64,000 nt of DNA from Lysobacter sp. M2-1 (GCF_022662495.1 NZ_JAKPBU010000001.1:1966350-2030349); one strand, 5' to 3'; positions 37,531 to 46,673 are shown, numbered from the stretch's first letter. The notes: generated by a model from the sequence alone, not told the origin. Program-made: numbers and translations.

Positions 37531-40500
37531 ATGACCGCGCTGAGCGACGCGATCGATCGCACCGCGCTCGGCTGGGTCAAGCCCGAGCTCGACGCGCTGC
37601 TCGCGCAGGCGCGGCGCGAGGTCGAAGCCTTCGCCGATTCCCCGCGCGATGCGGCCGCCATGGCCACCTGCGTGCAGCTGCTGCAGCAGGTGCGCGGCAG
37701 CCTGCAGATGCTCGACCTGCAGGCCGGCATCCTGCTGACCGACGAAATGCACCAGCTGGCGCAGGCCCTACAACAGGGTGGCGTGGCCGACGCCGAAGCC
37801 GCCAATGCCGCGCTGATGCGCGCCCTGGTGCAGCTGCCCGATTACCTCGAACGCCTGCAGGGCGGTCATCGCGACGTGCCCGTGGTGCTGCTGCCGCTGC
37901 TCGACGAGCTGCGCGCCGCGCGCGGCGCCGCCGGCTTCGACGAAGCGCAGCTGGTCGCCATGGCCGGTTCCGAGCCCGCCACTGAATTCGAACTGGCGCA
38001 CGCGCGCGCCGCCCTGGGCGGACGCAATCGCGCGTTGATGGGCACCGTGTCCGCGGCGGTGAAAGAAGACCTGATGCAGGTCAAGGATGCGCTCGACCTG
38101 CATCTGCGTGGCAGCCAGCGCAGCGTCGATACCTTGAAGCCGCATGCCGAAGCGCTCGGCCGTATCGCCGGCACCCTGGCGATGATCGGTCTGGATGGCG
38201 CCAGCGCGCGCATCGGTGCGCAGCGCGATGCGCTTGCCGCCATCGCCGACGGCCAGCGTCCGGCCAGCGCGGACGCGCTGCTCGAAATCGCCGGCACCCT
38301 GCTGCAGGTGGACGCCTCGCTCGACGAACAGGTCGAGCGCATGGGCAGCCACAACGACGGCGCCGGCAACGAAGCGCTCGCCAGTGAAACGCGTCGGGTC
38401 ACGGCGGTACTGCTGCAGGAGGCCGCCAACAACATCGCCCGCGTGCGCGAAAGCACGCTCACCGCGATGCTGGACGGCTGGCATCCAGCCGAACTCGCCG
38501 AAGTGCCGCGCCTGCTGCACGAGGTCGGCGGCGCCCTGCGCATGCTCGACCAGGCGCATCCGGCGGATCTGGCGACCGGCATCCAGGGCTATGTGCAGTC
38601 CGAACTGCTGGGCCGCGAAACCTCGCCCGACGCGAACACGCTCGAGCGCGTCGCCGACGCGGTCAGCAGCCTGGAGATGTATCTCGAAGGCCTGGAAGAC
38701 GGCGGCCGGCGCGAGGACCTGCTCGACATCACCCGCGCCAGCCTGGCGACGCTGGGCTACTGGCCGCTGCCGAAGTCCGCGGCCGAGGCCACGTTCGGGG
38801 AACGTCCCGAGGTCGAAGTGGCGCAGGTCGCCACCGCGCAGACCGTCGCCGCGCAAGACCAGCCCGCCGACACCGCTGCCGCGCCCGCGTCCGAAGCCGC
38901 TGCCGTGGTCGAGGAAGTGGTCGCCGCCGCCACGCCGGCCAGCGCCGCTGCCTCCGGTTTCGAACAGACCGGCGATGAGATCGACGACGAGATCCGCGAA
39001 GTCTTCCTCGAGGAATTCGAGGAAGAGATCGGCAACCTGGGCCAGCTGCTGCCGGCATGGCGCAGCGAACCGGACAACACCGAACTGCTGCGCCCGATCC
39101 GTCGGGTCTTCCACACGCTGAAGGGCAGCGGCCGTCTGGTCGGCGCCAAGCTGCTGGGCGAGTTCAGCTGGAAGATCGAGAACATGCTCAACCGCGTGCT
39201 CGACGGCAGCCGGCCGGCTTCGCCGGCGGTCATCGCCCTGGTCGAGCAGGCGCACGCCAGCCTGCCGCAATTGCACGCGGCCCTGCGCGGTGCAGGCGCG
39301 GTCAGCGCCGATCTGGATGGCCTGCAGCAGGTGGCAGATCGCGTTGCCAGCGGCGAGGAAGTCCGTTTCGCCACTGCGGCGGCCGCCGCACCGGCGCCGG
39401 CGGCCGAGCCAGAGCCAACACCAGAGCCAGAGCTAGAACCAGAACCAGAACAACCCCAAGGTTTCCGGGCCACGGTCGATCCGGTGCTGCTGGAAATCCT
39501 CGAAGCCGAAGTCACCGGCCACCTGCAGACGATCGAGCACTGGCTGAGCAAGTCCGCACCGCGCCCTGACGAAACCCTGTTGCGCGCCCTGCACACCAGC
39601 AACGGCGCCTTCGCGATGACCGAAGTGCCGGCCATCACCGACACCCTCGGCCAGGCCGAGGCGTACGTGAAGCGCCTGCTCCTGAGCGACCGGCCCGCCC
39701 TGCCCGAAGGCGTGGCCGCGCTCGGCGAGGTCGCCGCCACCGTGCGCGAAACCCTGGTCGCGCTGCGCTCGGCCGACCCGCGCGTGTTCGGCACGCCGGA
39801 ACTGGCCGCGCGGCTGACCGCGCTGCGCGACGCACTGCCCGATCCCACCGCGTTCGACACCCGTGCGCTCGACGCGCTCGGCGCGCAGGACCTGGCCATG
39901 CCGGACCTGGTCGAGCCGTTCGAACCCGGTCCGCTGGACGCGCTGCTGCAGGGCCACGCCGGCCTGGCCTCGGATCATGCCGAAGCCGAGCGACTGGCGA
40001 GCGAACGTGCCGAAGCGGAACTGCGCGCCACGCAGGCAGCCGAGGCCGCGCTGCTGGAAGCCGAACGCATCGCCTTCGAGCAGGCCGAAGCCGAGCGCCA
40101 GGCCGCGGAACAGGCGGAAGCTGCACGCCTCGAAGCCGAACGCCTCGAAGCCCAACGTCTCGAAGCCCAACGTCTCGAAGCAGAACGTCTCGAAGCCGAA
40201 CGTCTCGAAGCCGAACGTCTCGAAGCCGAACGCCTCGAAGCCGAACGTCTCGAAGCCGAACGTCTCGAAGCCGAACGTCTCGAAGCCGAACGTCTCGAAG
40301 CCGAACGTCTCGAAGCCGAACGTCTCGAAGCCGAACGTCTCGAAGCCCAACGTCTCGAAGCCCAACGTCTCGAAGCCCAACGTCTCGAAGCAGAACGTCT
40401 CGAAGCCGAACGTCTCGAAGCCGAACGTCTCGAAGCTGCACGCCTGGAAGCCGAACGTGCCGAAGCTGCACGCCTCGAAGCCGAACGCCTCGCGGCGGAG

Positions 40501-43485
40501 CGGGCCGAGATGGAACGCCTCGAAGCCGAGCGTCTGGCCGCGGCCAGGAACGAAGCCGAGCGCGCGGAAGCGCAGCGGCTGACCGCCGAACGCATCGAAG
40601 CAGAGCGCATCGATGCCGAACGTCTCGAAGCCGAGCGCGCCGAAGCGGCACGTCTTGAAGCCGAGCGCCTCGAAGCCGAACGTCTCGAAGCTGAGCGCAT
40701 TGAAGCAGAACGCCTTGAGGCCGAGCGCGTCGAAGCCGAGCGTCTCGAAGCCGAACGCCTCGAAGCCGAGCGCCTCGAAGCCGAACGCCTCGAAGCCGAA
40801 CGTGTTGAAGCCGAGCGCATCGAAGCCGAACGCCTTGAAGCGGAGCGCATCGAAGCCGAACGTCTTGAAGCAGAGCGCCTCGAAGCCGAGCGCGTTGAAG
40901 CAGAACGTCTCGAAGCCGAACGCGTTGAAGCAGAACGTCTCGAAGCCGAGCGCCTCGAAGCCGAACGCATCGCGGCCGAGCAGGCCGAAGCCCGCCGGAT
41001 CGAAGCCGAGCGCATCGCCGCCGAACAGGCCGAGGCCCGGCGCATCGCCGCCGAGCAGGCCGAAGCCGAGCGCCAGGCGCGCAGGGAGCAGGCCGAAGCC
41101 GCGCGCGTCGCCGAACTGCTGGCCAGCGCCGCCGCGTCGGCGTCCGCTGAGGATCCCGACGAAGCGCTCGACCTCACCGACCTCGACCCCGAGCTGGTCG
41201 ACCTGTTCGTGGAGGAAGCGCGCGACCTGCTCGACCATTCCGACGGCCTGCTGGCCAAGCTGCGCGACGCGCCCGAAGGGCGCGACACCGTCATCGGTCT
41301 GCAGCGCGACCTGCACACCATCAAGGGCGGTGCGCGCATGGCCGGGGTCATGGCCGTGGGCGAGCTGGGCCATGCGATGGAATCGCTGCTCGAGCTGGTC
41401 GCCGAGCAGAAGCTGGAGCTGGGTCGCGGCGACATCCCGCTGCTCGAACGCGGATTCGACCGCCTGCACGGCATGGTCACCCGGGTCGGCGCGCGCCGCG
41501 CAATCGGCATGCCGGAAGGGCTGATCGCCGAGTTCGCCGCCCGCGTGCGCGGCGAAACCGTCGGCGCGGACGCCGGCGCTGACAAGCCCAAGTTCGAACT
41601 CAAGCCGCTGTCGGCACCGATCGGCACCGGCATGGACCTGGAAGACGAGGAAGTCGGGGTACGCGCCCCGCAGGAACAGGTGCGCATCCGCGCCGACCTG
41701 CTCGACCGCCTGGTCAACTACGCGGGCGAAGTCGCGATCTACCGCGCGCGCCTGGAACAGCAGCTGGGCGCATTCCGTGCGGCCATGTTCGAAATGGAGC
41801 AGACCAACGCGCGCCTGCGCGACCAGCTGCGCCGCCTCGACGCCGAAACCGAAGCCCAGATCATCGCCCGCTTCCAGCGCGAGCAGGACGTGGCCGATCC
41901 CACGTTCGACCCGCTTGAGCTCGACCGCTTCTCCACCCTGCAGCAGCTCTCGCGCGGCCTGGCCGAATCGGCCGCCGACATGGCCAGCCTGCAGGGCACG
42001 CTCGACGACCTGACCCGCCAGTACGAAACCCTGCTGTTGCAGCAGTCGCGGGTGAGCTCGGACCTGCAGGAAGGCCTGATGCGCACGCGCATGGTGCCGT
42101 TCGACGCGCTGGTACCACGCCTGCGCCGGGTGCTGCGCCAGGCCGCCACCGACACCGGCAAGGCCGTGCAGCTCAGGCTCGACAATGCCCAGGGCGAACT
42201 CGACCGCAACGTGCTCGAGCGCATGACCGCGCCGCTGGAACACATGCTGCGCAACGCCGTCGCGCACGGCCTGGAATCCCCGGCCGCGCGCAAGCAGGCG
42301 AAGAAGGACGAAGAAGGCACGGTGCGCATCGCCGTGCGCCGCGAAGGCTCGGAAGTGGTGCTTGAAGTCGGCGACGACGGCGCCGGCCTGGACCGCGCCG
42401 CGATCCGGCGCCGCGCCGAGGAGCGCGGCCTGGTGCGCGCGGACGCGGTGCTGGCCGACAGCGACCTGGACATGCTGATCATGGAACCCGGCTTCTCCAC
42501 CGCCGGCGAGGTCAGCCGCCTGGCCGGCCGCGGCGTGGGCATGGACGTGGTCGCCAGCGAAGTGCGCCAGCTCGGCGGCACGCTCGACATCCACAGCAAG
42601 GCGGGCGAGGGCACCACCTTCACCCTGCGCCTGCCGCAGACCCTCGCGGTCACCCAGGCGGTGTTCGTGCGCATCGGCGAAACCAGCTTCGCCGTGCCGA
42701 TCGCCTCGGTGCGCGGCGTGGGCCGCATCTCGCGCGAGGACCTCGCCAAGCCCGACGCCAGCTACCGCTACGGCGGCGAGGACTACGCCCTCCACGACCT
42801 GGGCACGCTGCTCGGCCAGGCCCCGGCCCGCGCCGAAGGCCAGGTGCAGATGCCGCTGCTGCTGATCCGCTCGGGCGACCTGCGCGCCGCAGTCAGCATC
42901 GACCACGTGATCGGCAACCGCGAAATCGTGGTCAAGCCGGTCGGCCCGCAGGTCGCCTCGATCCCGGGCATCTTCGGCGCCACCATCATGGGCGACGGCC
43001 GCGTGGTGGTGATCCTGGACGTCGCGCCGCTGGTGCGCCGCAGCGCCGCGCTGCCGCGCGAGGCCGAACCCGCATCGCAACCCGAGCTGCGCCGCGTGCC
43101 GCTGGTGATGGTGGTCGACGATTCCATCACCATGCGCAAGGTCACCGGCCGCGTGCTCGAACGCCACAACTACGAGGTGATGACGGCGAAGGACGGCATC
43201 GACGCGCTCGAACGCATGGACGAACGCGTGCCCGACCTGATGCTGCTCGACATCGAAATGCCGCGCATGGACGGCTACGAACTGGCCACCCAGATGCGCT
43301 CGGACCCGCGCCTGCGCGGCGTGCCGATCATCATGATCACCTCGCGCACCGGCGAAAAGCACCGCCAGCGCGCGCTGGAGATCGGCGTGCAGCGCTACCT
43401 GGGCAAGCCCTACCAGGAGCCCGAACTCATGCGCAACGTCTTCGAACTGCTCGGCACCGGACCCGAATACAGCCACGAGCAGTAG
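37531..43485 (+). CDS. chpA: Pil-Chp hybrid histidine kinase ChpA with RLEAE repeat spacer
   Basis: From ATG 37531 (GGAG upstream; GTG 37498 is the alternative) the protein has 1984 residues. In order: a FimL/ChpA-type N-terminal region; an Hpt domain with HTLKGSGR (His528); a second Hpt-like domain with HTSNGAF (His688); a very long charged helix of RLEAE pentapeptides (about 850-1150); an Hpt domain HTIKGGARM (His1262); dimerisation helices; HATPase with [12 protein letters not shown] and [15 protein letters not shown]; a CheW-like domain; and a C-terminal receiver with Asp1907 in [15 protein letters not shown]. It phosphorylates PilG and PilH to steer pilus extension and retraction. Pseudomonas ChpA has more Hpt/Tpt/Spt domains; here the spacer seems to stand in their place. 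Confidence 0.95.
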   Translation: MTALSDAIDRTALGWVKPELDALLAQARREVEAFADSPRDAAAMATCVQLLQQVRGSLQMLDLQAGILLTDEMHQLAQALQQGGVADAEAANAALMRALVQLPDYLERLQGGHRDVPVVLLPLLDELRAARGAAGFDEAQLVAMAGSEPATEFELAHARAALGGRNRALMGTVSAAVKEDLMQVKDALDLHLRGSQRSVDTLKPHAEALGRIAGTLAMIGLDGASARIGAQRDALAAIADGQRPASADALLEIAGTLLQVDASLDEQVERMGSHNDGAGNEALASETRRVTAVLLQEAANNIARVRESTLTAMLDGWHPAELAEVPRLLHEVGGALRMLDQAHPADLATGIQGYVQSELLGRETSPDANTLERVADAVSSLEMYLEGLEDGGRREDLLDITRASLATLGYWPLPKSAAEATFGERPEVEVAQVATAQTVAAQDQPADTAAAPASEAAAVVEEVVAAATPASAAASGFEQTGDEIDDEIREVFLEEFEEEIGNLGQLLPAWRSEPDNTELLRPIRRVFHTLKGSGRLVGAKLLGEFSWKIENMLNRVLDGSRPASPAVIALVEQAHASLPQLHAALRGAGAVSADLDGLQQVADRVASGEEVRFATAAAAAPAPAAEPEPTPEPELEPEPEQPQGFRATVDPVLLEILEAEVTGHLQTIEHWLSKSAPRPDETLLRALHTSNGAFAMTEVPAITDTLGQAEAYVKRLLLSDRPALPEGVAALGEVAATVRETLVALRSADPRVFGTPELAARLTALRDALPDPTAFDTRALDALGAQDLAMPDLVEPFEPGPLDALLQGHAGLASDHAEAERLASERAEAELRATQAAEAALLEAERIAFEQAEAERQAAEQAEAARLEAERLEAQRLEAQRLEAERLEAERLEAERLEAERLEAERLEAERLEAERLEAERLEAERLEAERLEAERLEAQRLEAQRLEAQRLEAERLEAERLEAERLEAARLEAERAEAARLEAERLAAERAEMERLEAERLAAARNEAERAEAQRLTAERIEAERIDAERLEAERAEAARLEAERLEAERLEAERIEAERLEAERVEAERLEAERLEAERLEAERLEAERVEAERIEAERLEAERIEAERLEAERLEAERVEAERLEAERVEAERLEAERLEAERIAAEQAEARRIEAERIAAEQAEARRIAAEQAEAERQARREQAEAARVAELLASAAASASAEDPDEALDLTDLDPELVDLFVEEARDLLDHSDGLLAKLRDAPEGRDTVIGLQRDLHTIKGGARMAGVMAVGELGHAMESLLELVAEQKLELGRGDIPLLERGFDRLHGMVTRVGARRAIGMPEGLIAEFAARVRGETVGADAGADKPKFELKPLSAPIGTGMDLEDEEVGVRAPQEQVRIRADLLDRLVNYAGEVAIYRARLEQQLGAFRAAMFEMEQTNARLRDQLRRLDAETEAQIIARFQREQDVADPTFDPLELDRFSTLQQLSRGLAESAADMASLQGTLDDLTRQYETLLLQQSRVSSDLQEGLMRTRMVPFDALVPRLRRVLRQAATDTGKAVQLRLDNAQGELDRNVLERMTAPLEHMLRNAVAHGLESPAARKQAKKDEEGTVRIAVRREGSEVVLEVGDDGAGLDRAAIRRRAEERGLVRADAVLADSDLDMLIMEPGFSTAGEVSRLAGRGVGMDVVASEVRQLGGTLDIHSKAGEGTTFTLRLPQTLAVTQAVFVRIGETSFAVPIASVRGVGRISREDLAKPDASYRYGGEDYALHDLGTLLGQAPARAEGQVQMPLLLIRSGDLRAAVSIDHVIGNREIVVKPVGPQVASIPGIFGATIMGDGRVVVILDVAPLVRRSAALPREAEPASQPELRRVPLVMVVDDSITMRKVTGRVLERHNYEVMTAKDGIDALERMDERVPDLMLLDIEMPRMDGYELATQMRSDPRLRGVPIIMITSRTGEKHRQRALEIGVQRYLGKPYQEPELMRNVFELLGTGPEYSHEQ
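40126..40980 (+). repeat. 15-bp coding tandem repeat (RLEAE) in chpA
   Basis: Units of the form CGTCTCGAAGCCGAA run almost without interruption. From about 40126 to 40440 roughly 21 units are nearly identical in DNA, differing mainly at GCCGAA/GCCCAA/GCAGAA. After a less regular stretch (40440-40620) a second run continues to about 40980 with more third-position changes and Ile/Val replacing Leu. The period is 5 residues, not the heptad of a coiled coil, and favours i to i+4 Glu-Arg pairs, as in single alpha-helices. Identity at DNA level suggests recent slippage expansion. Confidence 0.93.
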
Positions 43486-43490
43486 GTATG

Positions 43491-43763
43491 CCGTCATCCC
43501 CGCGAAAGCGGGGACCCAGCGACTTTGAACTTCAATGGACTCATTCGTTTTCCGCGCGATCAACACCCAACCCGTCATTCCCGCGAAAGCGGGAACCCAG
43601 CGACTTTGACCTGTCCATCAGGCACTGGATCCCCGCCTACGCGGGGATGACGACCAAAACCAAACCGTTCGCCCGAGCCCAGGCGCGCAGCACCAAAGTC
43701 GAAGGGCAACACAACAAGCCCGTTCGTCCTGAGCGTAGGCGCACAGCGCCGAAGTCGAAGGAC
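43491..43763. repeat. Cluster of REP-type elements between chpA and chpC
   Basis: Two direct copies of a palindromic element, CCGTCATCCCCGCGAAAGCG (43491 on) and CCGTCATTCCCGCGAAAGCG (43572 on), each continue with ACCCAGCGACTTTGA. An inverted copy, GGATCCCCGCCTACGCGGGG, is at 43627-43652. A different pair follows: CGTTCGCCCGAGCCCAGGCG at 43666 and CGTTCGTCCTGAGCGTAGGC at 43721, each ending in AAAGTCGAAGG or GAAGTCGAAGG. They fill the 302 bases between the two chemotaxis genes and contain no gene of their own. Confidence 0.85.
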
Positions 43764-43787
43764 AAGAGCCACCAGGAGCAGCACCCC

Positions 43788-44267
43788 ATGACCACGGACA
43801 CCACCACCCAGGAAATCCGCGGCGTCCTGATCCAGGTCGAGGGCGCGCACCTGCTGCTGCCCAACGCCACGATCTCGGAAGTGCTGTCCTATTCCACGCC
43901 CGAGCCGGTCGACAACGCACCGGACTGGCTGCTCGGCCGCCTGCGCTGGCGCGGCTGGCAGGTGCCGCTGGTCTCGTTCTCGCGTCTGTCCGGCACCGCC
44001 GAAGAGCACGGCGGCCTGGGCAGCAAGGTCATCATCCTCAAGGCCCTGGGCGGCAATCCCAAGTTCCCGTACTTCGCGCTATTGACCCAGGGCTTCCCGC
44101 GCCTGGTCACCGTTTCCCGCGACCGCCTCGCCTTCGATGCCGAGGAACAATCCGGCCTGCCCGAAGCTGTCCAGGCCAGCGTCACCCTCAACGAAGACCT
44201 CGCCTGGCTCCCCGACCTGGCCCGCCTGGAAACCATGATCGGCGAGGCGTTGCGCGCTGCGGCTTAA
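43788..44267 (+). CDS. chpC: ChpC-type CheW-like adaptor
   Basis: The 159-residue protein starts at ATG 43788, with CCAGGAGC upstream; the in-frame extension to 43488 is REP sequence and not coding. It contains RGVLIQVEGAHLLLPNATIS, VLSYSTPEPVDNAPDWLLG and RGWQVPLVSFSRL, a CheW fold as in ChpC of Pseudomonas. It probably links another receptor to ChpA. It is the last gene of the Pil-Chp cluster and stands directly before the cassette array. Confidence 0.85.
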   Translation: MTTDTTTQEIRGVLIQVEGAHLLLPNATISEVLSYSTPEPVDNAPDWLLGRLRWRGWQVPLVSFSRLSGTAEEHGGLGSKVIILKALGGNPKFPYFALLTQGFPRLVTVSRDRLAFDAEEQSGLPEAVQASVTLNEDLAWLPDLARLETMIGEALRAAA

Positions 44268-44331
44268 GCCGTTACGCCCCAACATTGCTGGTGTAATCCG
44301 TTACGCCGACATTTCAGGGGTCGAATAGGTA

Positions 44332-44338
44332 GTTAGGC
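44332..44338 (+). other. First core recombination site (GTTAGGC) of the array
   Basis: This is the left boundary of cassette 1. The 64 bases between the chpC stop and this site do not fold like an attC and have no visible attI features, though GTTACGCC occurs twice (near 44271 and 44299). It may be what is left of a lost cassette or of the original insertion site. Confidence 0.6.
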
Positions 44339-44342
44339 CTCA

Positions 44343-44681
44343 ATGGACAGCCCACTAGATTTCGAGCAATTCCTGGATGCTACGTGCAACATCCTCGACG
44401 AGGATGGTTTCGCCGCGTACCTGCCCACCCTGTTTGTTGATGACGAGATCCTTGTACTAGAGGGCATTCCGGATTCCGTCTCGGACACAGAGGCATTGAA
44501 TGATGTCGGGACCGAGTACGGGCTTGGGAGCAACGGCACGTTCTTTGCTGTGCTTGCGGCTGCTGAGACAGTTGTAGCCGGCGAGTTCTCCACAACTGGC
44601 TGGCGCTTCGTGCAAATCCAGCCTGGCAGTTCCGGACTAGTTGTCTCGCCGGTAGAGCGGCCGTTGTGGTTCCGGCTTTGA
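44343..44681 (+). CDS. Cassette 1 protein, unknown function
   Basis: The ORF encodes 112 residues (MDSPLDFEQFLDATCNILDE...), acidic, soluble, with no signal peptide. Central residues VAGEFSTTGWRFVQIQPG suggest a small alpha/beta protein. The ATG lies 11 bases after the cassette boundary, with no Shine-Dalgarno sequence, so expression would rely on leaderless-like initiation or on read-through from chpC. The stop is 1 base before the attC. I do not recognise the family. Confidence 0.75.
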   Translation: MDSPLDFEQFLDATCNILDEDGFAAYLPTLFVDDEILVLEGIPDSVSDTEALNDVGTEYGLGSNGTFFAVLAAAETVVAGEFSTTGWRFVQIQPGSSGLVVSPVERPLWFRL

Positions 44682-44682
44682 G

Positions 44683-44742
44683 GCCTAACAATTCATTCAA
44701 GCCGAAGCCGCTTCGCGGCTCGGCTTAATTCAGGCGTTAGGC
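44683..44742 (+). other. attC: attC site 1 (60 bp)
   Basis: Inverse core GCCTAAC and core GTTAGGC flank an inner imperfect palindrome AAGCCGAAGCCGCTTCGCGG followed by CTCGGCTT, with the unpaired-base pattern expected for bottom-strand folding. The inner arms AAGCCGA and TCGGCTT pair, with a small loop rich in GCTTCGC. Confidence 0.92.
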
Positions 44743-44770
44743 CGCACGTAGAACAACCAAGGAGTGGTTT

Positions 44771-45031
44771 ATGCGCGCCATGCCGCCAATCGTTCTCCGG
44801 TTCCTGCCTGACTTGGCTCGCTTGTGCGCCCGGCCGTTCTGGCGGCTGCTGGGCATCGGAGCCCTATCGACCCATCCTGCGTTTCTCGCAGCACTCCCGA
44901 CAGGCGCCCTGTTGTGGTCGGCTGCCGGCCACACGGGGCGGCGGTTGATCACCTCCCAACTGTTCCCGGGCCGCGTTACAGTGCGGCCTAACAGTTCGTT
45001 CAAGCCGAGGCCGCTTCGCGGCCCGGCTTAA
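44771..45031 (+). CDS. Cassette 2 protein, small, terminates inside its attC
   Basis: The ORF of 86 residues has AAGGAG 8 bases before its ATG. It contains a hydrophobic part (LGIGALSTHPAFLAALPTGA) and ends with NSSFKPRPLRGPA, which is the translation of the attC. No family is recognised. An overlapping reverse-strand ORF exists, but the orientation shared with the other cassettes and the ribosome-binding site favour this one. Confidence 0.6.
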   Translation: MRAMPPIVLRFLPDLARLCARPFWRLLGIGALSTHPAFLAALPTGALLWSAAGHTGRRLITSQLFPGRVTVRPNSSFKPRPLRGPA

Positions 45032-45045
45032 CTCAGGCGTTAGGG
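44986..45045 (+). other. attC: attC site 2 (60 bp)
   Basis: GCCTAAC at the left and GTTAGGG at the right. The right core differs from the others in its last base because TTAGGG belongs to cassette 3, whose own left-hand inverse core is CCCTAAC. The inner palindrome is GCCGAGGCCGCTTCGCGGCC. It overlaps the end of the cassette 2 ORF. Confidence 0.92.
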
Positions 45046-45053
45046 CCCATACC

Positions 45054-45380
45054 GTGAATGAGCCGTGGTTTGGAGTTCTTTTAGTAGTTGCCGGCTTGGC
45101 GTTGCTTGTCGCCACGCTGATCAACTTTCGTGCCCTGGTGCATCATTCCGGCCTGCTCAGCCATTGGGCAATGCTTGTACCGCCTACCCGCGTTGGCCTC
45201 TCGGCGGTTGCGTTGTTCTTGGTGCTGCTCGGCGTTCAGATCATTCGATATGCTGCAGGGCACACGTCAGGCAGGACGGAGATCGCGTTCCTCATGGCGG
45301 CACTCTTAGCCGGTGGGCTTCTTCATGACACGGCGGTCTGGGTGCTAGCGTCTCGTAGGGCGCGCCGCAATGGGCCCTAA
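45054..45380 (+). CDS. Cassette 3 membrane protein
   Basis: The 108-residue protein starts at GTG 45054. Three membrane helices are visible: WFGVLLVVAGLALLVATL, VGLSAVALFLVLLGVQII and IAFLMAALLAGGLLHDTAVW, and the end is basic (ASRRARRNGP). The family is unknown. It ends within the inverse core of its attC (the stop TAA is part of CCCTAAC). Confidence 0.75.
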   Translation: MNEPWFGVLLVVAGLALLVATLINFRALVHHSGLLSHWAMLVPPTRVGLSAVALFLVLLGVQIIRYAAGHTSGRTEIAFLMAALLAGGLLHDTAVWVLASRRARRNGP

Positions 45381-45434
45381 CAATTCATTTAAGCCGATGC
45401 CGCTTCGCGGCACGGCTTAATTCAGGCGTTAGGC
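45375..45434 (+). other. attC: attC site 3 (60 bp)
   Basis: Begins CCCTAAC, the exact complement of the GTTAGGG at the start of its own cassette, and ends GTTAGGC. The inner stem AAGCCGATGCCGCTTCGCGG / CACGGCTT keeps the same layout as the other sites with a compensating T/A change (GATGCC, GGCACG). Confidence 0.92.
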
Positions 45435-45448
45435 GCCTATCCAACTCC

Positions 45449-45829
45449 ATGCGCACAGCCGTCATTCTTCTCTGCATAGCCCTGACCTCATGTGCAGCCC
45501 CGCGGGAGCGAGTGTGGGTTTCAAACATGTGCCTTTCCCCACAAGAGGCGAACCAATGGGCACGCCTTTCTGCTCCACCTGCTGATGCCCAAGCCCTGCG
45601 CGGACTAGCAAAGTCCGGTTTCGCCAACCCACCTGGCAACCCCAGTGAGGAGTGGTACGTTAACGCCGGGCAGCTGCTCTACTGCCAATATGAGGGGCAC
45701 TGCATTGCAGAGACCTGGACCTTCACTGGTCCTGAGGGGAGCCGACGCATCGTGGACAAGAACTCGTGGGTCTGCGTTACGGCGCCTAACAATTCATTCA
45801 AGCCGAAGCCGCTTCGCGGCTCGGCTTAA
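45449..45829 (+). CDS. Cassette 4 lipoprotein, tail encoded by attC
   Basis: The 126-residue protein has a typical lipoprotein signal, MRTAVILLCIALTSCA, with cysteine about 15. The mature part has cysteines in SNMCLSPQE, LLYCQYEGHC and SWVCV that may form disulfides. It ends PNNSFKPKPLRGSA, translated from the attC, because no stop occurs before that site. Family unknown. Confidence 0.75.
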   Translation: MRTAVILLCIALTSCAAPRERVWVSNMCLSPQEANQWARLSAPPADAQALRGLAKSGFANPPGNPSEEWYVNAGQLLYCQYEGHCIAETWTFTGPEGSRRIVDKNSWVCVTAPNNSFKPKPLRGSA

Positions 45830-45843
45830 TTCAGGCGTTAGGC
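45784..45843 (+). other. attC: attC site 4 (60 bp)
   Basis: Same sequence as attC 1 in its inner part (GCCGAAGCCGCTTCGCGGCT), bounded by GCCTAAC and GTTAGGC. It supplies the last 14 residues and the stop codon of the cassette 4 protein. Confidence 0.93.
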
Positions 45844-45846
45844 CGC

Positions 45847-46161
45847 ATGAGCAACTACGTGATTCCTTTGTTCTTCTCCATGTTTGCACTAGCGATTGTC
45901 TGGCTTGTGCTGGTTCAACTACTGTTTCGCTCGCTTGCGAAGAGCCACCCAGCCATGTACGAGCGCATTGGTAGTCCACGTGGGTTCGAGCCAAAGGCCA
46001 CTCCCGCCTTGTTTAGCTTCCTATTGACTCGCAAGCCGGAGTCTCTTGGCGATCAGGCCATGCTGGTACGCGCCAATGTCATGCGCGTTCTTTTGGCCGT
46101 ATATCTGTTTGGCTTTGCGCTGCTGGTCTACATGGTTATGTCGGCGCAAAATGCGGCCTAA
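45847..46161 (+). CDS. Cassette 5 membrane protein
   Basis: The 104-residue protein has two membrane helices: VIPLFFSMFALAIVWLVLVQ near the N-terminus and VLLAVYLFGFALLVYMVM at the C-terminus. The soluble linker SHPAMYERIGSPRGFEPKAT resembles small UspB-like membrane proteins common in xanthomonads. The ATG lies 10 bases after the cassette boundary, without a ribosome-binding site. The stop TAA is part of the inverse core of its attC. Confidence 0.78.
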   Translation: MSNYVIPLFFSMFALAIVWLVLVQLLFRSLAKSHPAMYERIGSPRGFEPKATPALFSFLLTRKPESLGDQAMLVRANVMRVLLAVYLFGFALLVYMVMSAQNAA

Positions 46162-46215
46162 CAATTCATTCAAGCCGAAGCCGCTTCGCGGCTCGGCTTA
46201 ATTCAGGCGTTAGGC
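46156..46215 (+). other. attC: attC site 5 (60 bp)
   Basis: Identical in the inner palindrome to attC 1 and attC 4; bounded by GCCTAAC and GTTAGGC. The flanking TGCGGCCTAA complements the first bases of cassette 5 (TTAGGCCGCA). Confidence 0.93.
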
Positions 46216-46232
46216 GCCATAAGCAGCTCCGG

Positions 46233-46517
46233 ATGAATCCAGATCAGTTGCCGCCCCTCTACCGCTATATCCCCGTTTGGACCCGACGTGATGATCGGCT
46301 GTTCCTTTATCGCATCGTGGAGATTATTGGAGTCGGGTTCGTAGCCCAAAGTTGTGATTACCTCAGCACTGACTCAGATCCAGAGTACATCCGTCAACTT
46401 GAGCGGCAGTTCATAGAGTTGCTGTTCGAGCTTCCCCCTGAGCAGCGCATGCAGCCTCAGTCATCTATCCAGGCGGCTATTGCAGACTTCGATACGCAGT
46501 TCCAAGATGGCGCCTAA
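46233..46517 (+). CDS. Cassette 6 protein, unknown function
   Basis: The 94-residue soluble protein (MNPDQLPPLYRYIPVWTRRD...) has a beta-strand-rich first half and an acidic helix DPEYIRQLERQFIELLFELP near the end. No family is recognised. CTCCGG precedes the ATG, a poor ribosome-binding site. The stop TAA is part of the inverse core. Confidence 0.72.
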   Translation: MNPDQLPPLYRYIPVWTRRDDRLFLYRIVEIIGVGFVAQSCDYLSTDSDPEYIRQLERQFIELLFELPPEQRMQPQSSIQAAIADFDTQFQDGA

Positions 46518-46625
46518 CAATTCATTCAAGCCGACGCCGCTTCGTTCCGGCCACAGGCATGGCAAAGAGAGCTTGCCATGCCCGCAGCCTCCACCCCGCA
46601 GCGCGGCTTAATTCAGGCGTTAGGC
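46512..46625 (+). other. attC: attC site 6, long variant (114 bp)
   Basis: The ends match the others (GCCTAAC...TTCATTCAAGCCGA and CGGCTTAATTCAGGCGTTAGGC), but the centre is replaced by about 70 bases with its own palindromic part (CAGGCATGGCAAAG/CTTGCCATGC). This gives a large variable terminal structure at the tip of the folded strand. Confidence 0.88.
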
Positions 46626-46673
46626 GTCACATCAAATTCTCTGACTGGCCCAACTTCACCATCGGTAATAGAT

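Noticed and set aside
40126..40980. CRISPR-like array
   Set aside because: The repeat is 15 bp, contiguous, in frame with chpA and has no unique spacers.
39433..43578. 1381-codon ORF on the minus strand opposite chpA
   Set aside because: It is the mirror of high-GC coding sequence; its product is a run of Phe/Gly-rich repeats opposite the RLEAE units and lacks any domain.
44268..44331. attI site before the first cassette
   Set aside because: There are two GTTACGCC words, but no integrase gene next to it and no recognisable attI structure; it may equally be a remnant.
44737..45003. Minus-strand ORF in cassette 2
   Set aside because: Cassette ORFs run in the same direction as the attC sites here, and the plus-strand ORF has AAGGAG; the minus-strand one does not look better.
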